Positions 5,491 to 6,788 of a DNA stretch of 6,788 nucleotides are shown here, piece after piece; within the stretch, counting starts at the first letter, position 1, and each line of letters starts with the position of its first letter. Position numbers and translations under genes: made by a program. The DNA comes from Anaerolineae bacterium (GTDB lineage: Bacteria > Chloroflexota > Anaerolineae > UBA1429), in assembly GCA_016928125.1 (NCBI GenBank), contig JAFGLK010000397.1:1-6788 (forward strand). Reading direction: 5' to 3'. Under the pieces are notes generated by a model. The model did no database searches. It was given only the letters and a program-made list of their open reading frames with translations, and had not been told where the DNA came from.

Positions 5491-6788
5491 ATGGATATCC
5501 TGGAACGGCTGAGGGGCGAGGCCGAGCAGGCCGAGGTGATGGAGATCCGCAGCGAATCCACCAGCGTGCGCTACGAGGCGAACCGCCTCAAGGCCAGCCA
5601 GGTCTCAGAGACCACGGGCGTGGCGGTCCGGGCCGTGGTGGATGGGCGCATCGGGTTCGCCGCCTCCAGCGACCTCTCGGCGGGGGAGCGGGTCGTCCGC
5701 AACGCCCTTGAGTCGGCCGCCTATGGCGACGCCATCCCGATCGCCTTCCCGGGGCCGGAGCAGGCGCCCGAAGTGGCCACGTACGATTCGGAAGTGGCCG
5801 AGTTGTCGGTGGAGCGCATGGTGGCCATGGGCCAGGAGTGCGTCGCGGCGATCCTGGCGGCCGAGCCGACGGTGCAGGTCGAGGCGGAGATCCGCCGCGG
5901 CGTGCAGCATGTCACGATCCGCAACGGCGCTGGCGCCCAGGTAGCCGTCGAGCGCTCGCCGCTCTCGCTCAACGTGCAGGCCTCGCGCGTGCAGGAGAAC
6001 GATGTGCTGATGCTGTACGACATGTCGGGCACCACGCTGTGGGAGGAGGATTATCTCCAGGGCGTCCGTCGCCTGGCGCACAAACTGGAGCTGGCCAAGC
6101 GCGACGCCAGCCTTCGCTCGGGGCGCATGCCAGTGCTCTTTGCGCCGTCAGGCGCGTTGGTGCTAGCATTGCCGCTGATGGAGGGCCTCAACGGGCGCAA
6201 CGTCTACCGCGGGGTCTCGCCCATGGCGGACAAGGTCGGGCGCCAGCTCTTTGACACGCAACTCACGCTGATGGACGACCCGCTGCTGGATGGACGCTTC
6301 GCCAGCGCCAGCCACGACGACGAGGGGGTGGTCCATCGGCGCCGCACGCTGATCGACGCGGGCGTCGTGCAGGGCTTTATCTACGATCTGCGCACCGCGG
6401 CGCAGGCGGGGGTCGCGTCCACCGGCCACGGTTCGCGCAGCCTCTTCAGCCCGCCCGGCCCCTCGTTCACCAACCTCATGATTCAGGGCGGGACGACGCC
6501 CCTGGCGGAGATGATCGCGGGCCTCGACGAGGGCCTGCTGGTGGAGGATGCCCTGGGGCTTGGCCAGGGGAACGTGATCTCGGGCGCCTTTTCCAACAGC
6601 CTCAGCCTGGCGTTCAAGATCGAGCATGGCGAGATCGTCGGCCGGGTGAAGGACGTTTCCATCGCGGGGAACGTGTACGACGTGCTGCGGCGCGTCGCGG
6701 CGATCAGCCAGGAGAGCCAGTGGGTCTACTACAGCCTCAAGCTGCCGTATGTGCTGATCGAGGAGATGAACGTGGTGGCGAAGGCCTA
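5491..6788 (+). CDS. tldE: TldE/PmbA-family protein, partner of TldD (cut by the right edge)
   Basis: About 432 codons are open from ATG 5491 to the window end with no stop; the final residues (KLPYVLIEEMNVV) match the usual TldE/PmbA C-terminus, so only a few codons are probably missing. The protein is the non-metal half of the TldD/TldE heterodimer. In the place where TldD has HExxxH it has ALVLALPLMEG (222-232), and the TldD cysteine motif is absent, as expected for TldE. Family blocks include NVYRGVSPMADKVG, DDEGVV (276-281), FIYDLRTAAQAG, STGHGSR and AFSNSLSLAFKIEHGEIVG, then VKDVSIAGNVYDVL. No signal peptide or membrane span is present, so it is cytoplasmic. It follows tldD by 38 bp and is probably co-transcribed and co-folded with it. 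Reading as a second active TldD is ruled out by the missing motif. Confidence 0.93.
   Translation, partial: MDILERLRGEAEQAEVMEIRSESTSVRYEANRLKASQVSETTGVAVRAVVDGRIGFAASSDLSAGERVVRNALESAAYGDAIPIAFPGPEQAPEVATYDSEVAELSVERMVAMGQECVAAILAAEPTVQVEAEIRRGVQHVTIRNGAGAQVAVERSPLSLNVQASRVQENDVLMLYDMSGTTLWEEDYLQGVRRLAHKLELAKRDASLRSGRMPVLFAPSGALVLALPLMEGLNGRNVYRGVSPMADKVGRQLFDTQLTLMDDPLLDGRFASASHDDEGVVHRRRTLIDAGVVQGFIYDLRTAAQAGVASTGHGSRSLFSPPGPSFTNLMIQGGTTPLAEMIAGLDEGLLVEDALGLGQGNVISGAFSNSLSLAFKIEHGEIVGRVKDVSIAGNVYDVLRRVAAISQESQWVYYSLKLPYVLIEEMNVVAKA

Overview
This is a GC-rich bacterial window, with G or C at almost every third codon position. Most starts have Shine-Dalgarno sites, and there are no introns, tRNAs, rRNAs, CRISPR arrays or insertion sequences. 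The gene content suggests an anaerobic or facultative bacterium: a tungsten/molybdenum aldehyde oxidoreductase-family enzyme with its own polyferredoxin. A Chloroflexota-like or similar high-GC environmental lineage would fit, but nothing in the window proves taxonomy.

The left part (about 1-3865) is read on the minus strand. In transcription order it holds a short-chain dehydrogenase/reductase (SDR), a four-cluster [4Fe-4S] ferredoxin subunit, and a 668-residue aldehyde:ferredoxin oxidoreductase-family protein that most resembles E. coli YdhV. Next comes a 105-codon frame that looks like the C-terminal remnant of an M55 (DppA-type) D-aminopeptidase. The last gene is unrecognised and leaves the window at base 1. 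The ferredoxin and oxidoreductase genes overlap by 4 bp (ATGA) and almost certainly form one enzyme. The SDR sits 57 bp upstream of the ferredoxin, so an alcohol/aldehyde/acid redox module is a reasonable inference. The substrate cannot be read from the sequence.

A 216-bp divergent intergenic region (3866-4081) separates this cluster from a plus-strand operon. It contains a strong GC-rich hairpin just upstream of the SDR ribosome binding site. It also contains a good sigma70-type promoter (TTGCCA, 17 bp, TAGAAT) directed at the plus-strand genes.

The right part (4082-6788) encodes tldD, a complete metalloprotease subunit with HEAFGH and the C-terminal cysteine ligand, followed 38 bp later by tldE/pmbA. 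TldE lacks the metal motif, as the family does, and runs off the window only a few codons from its expected end. TldD and TldE are known to form a heterodimeric protease.

The most interesting points are the SDR + polyferredoxin + YdhV-like operon, the apparent M55 peptidase remnant abutting the oxidoreductase stop codon, and the leader hairpin. I see no clearly new defence, mobile or RNA system.
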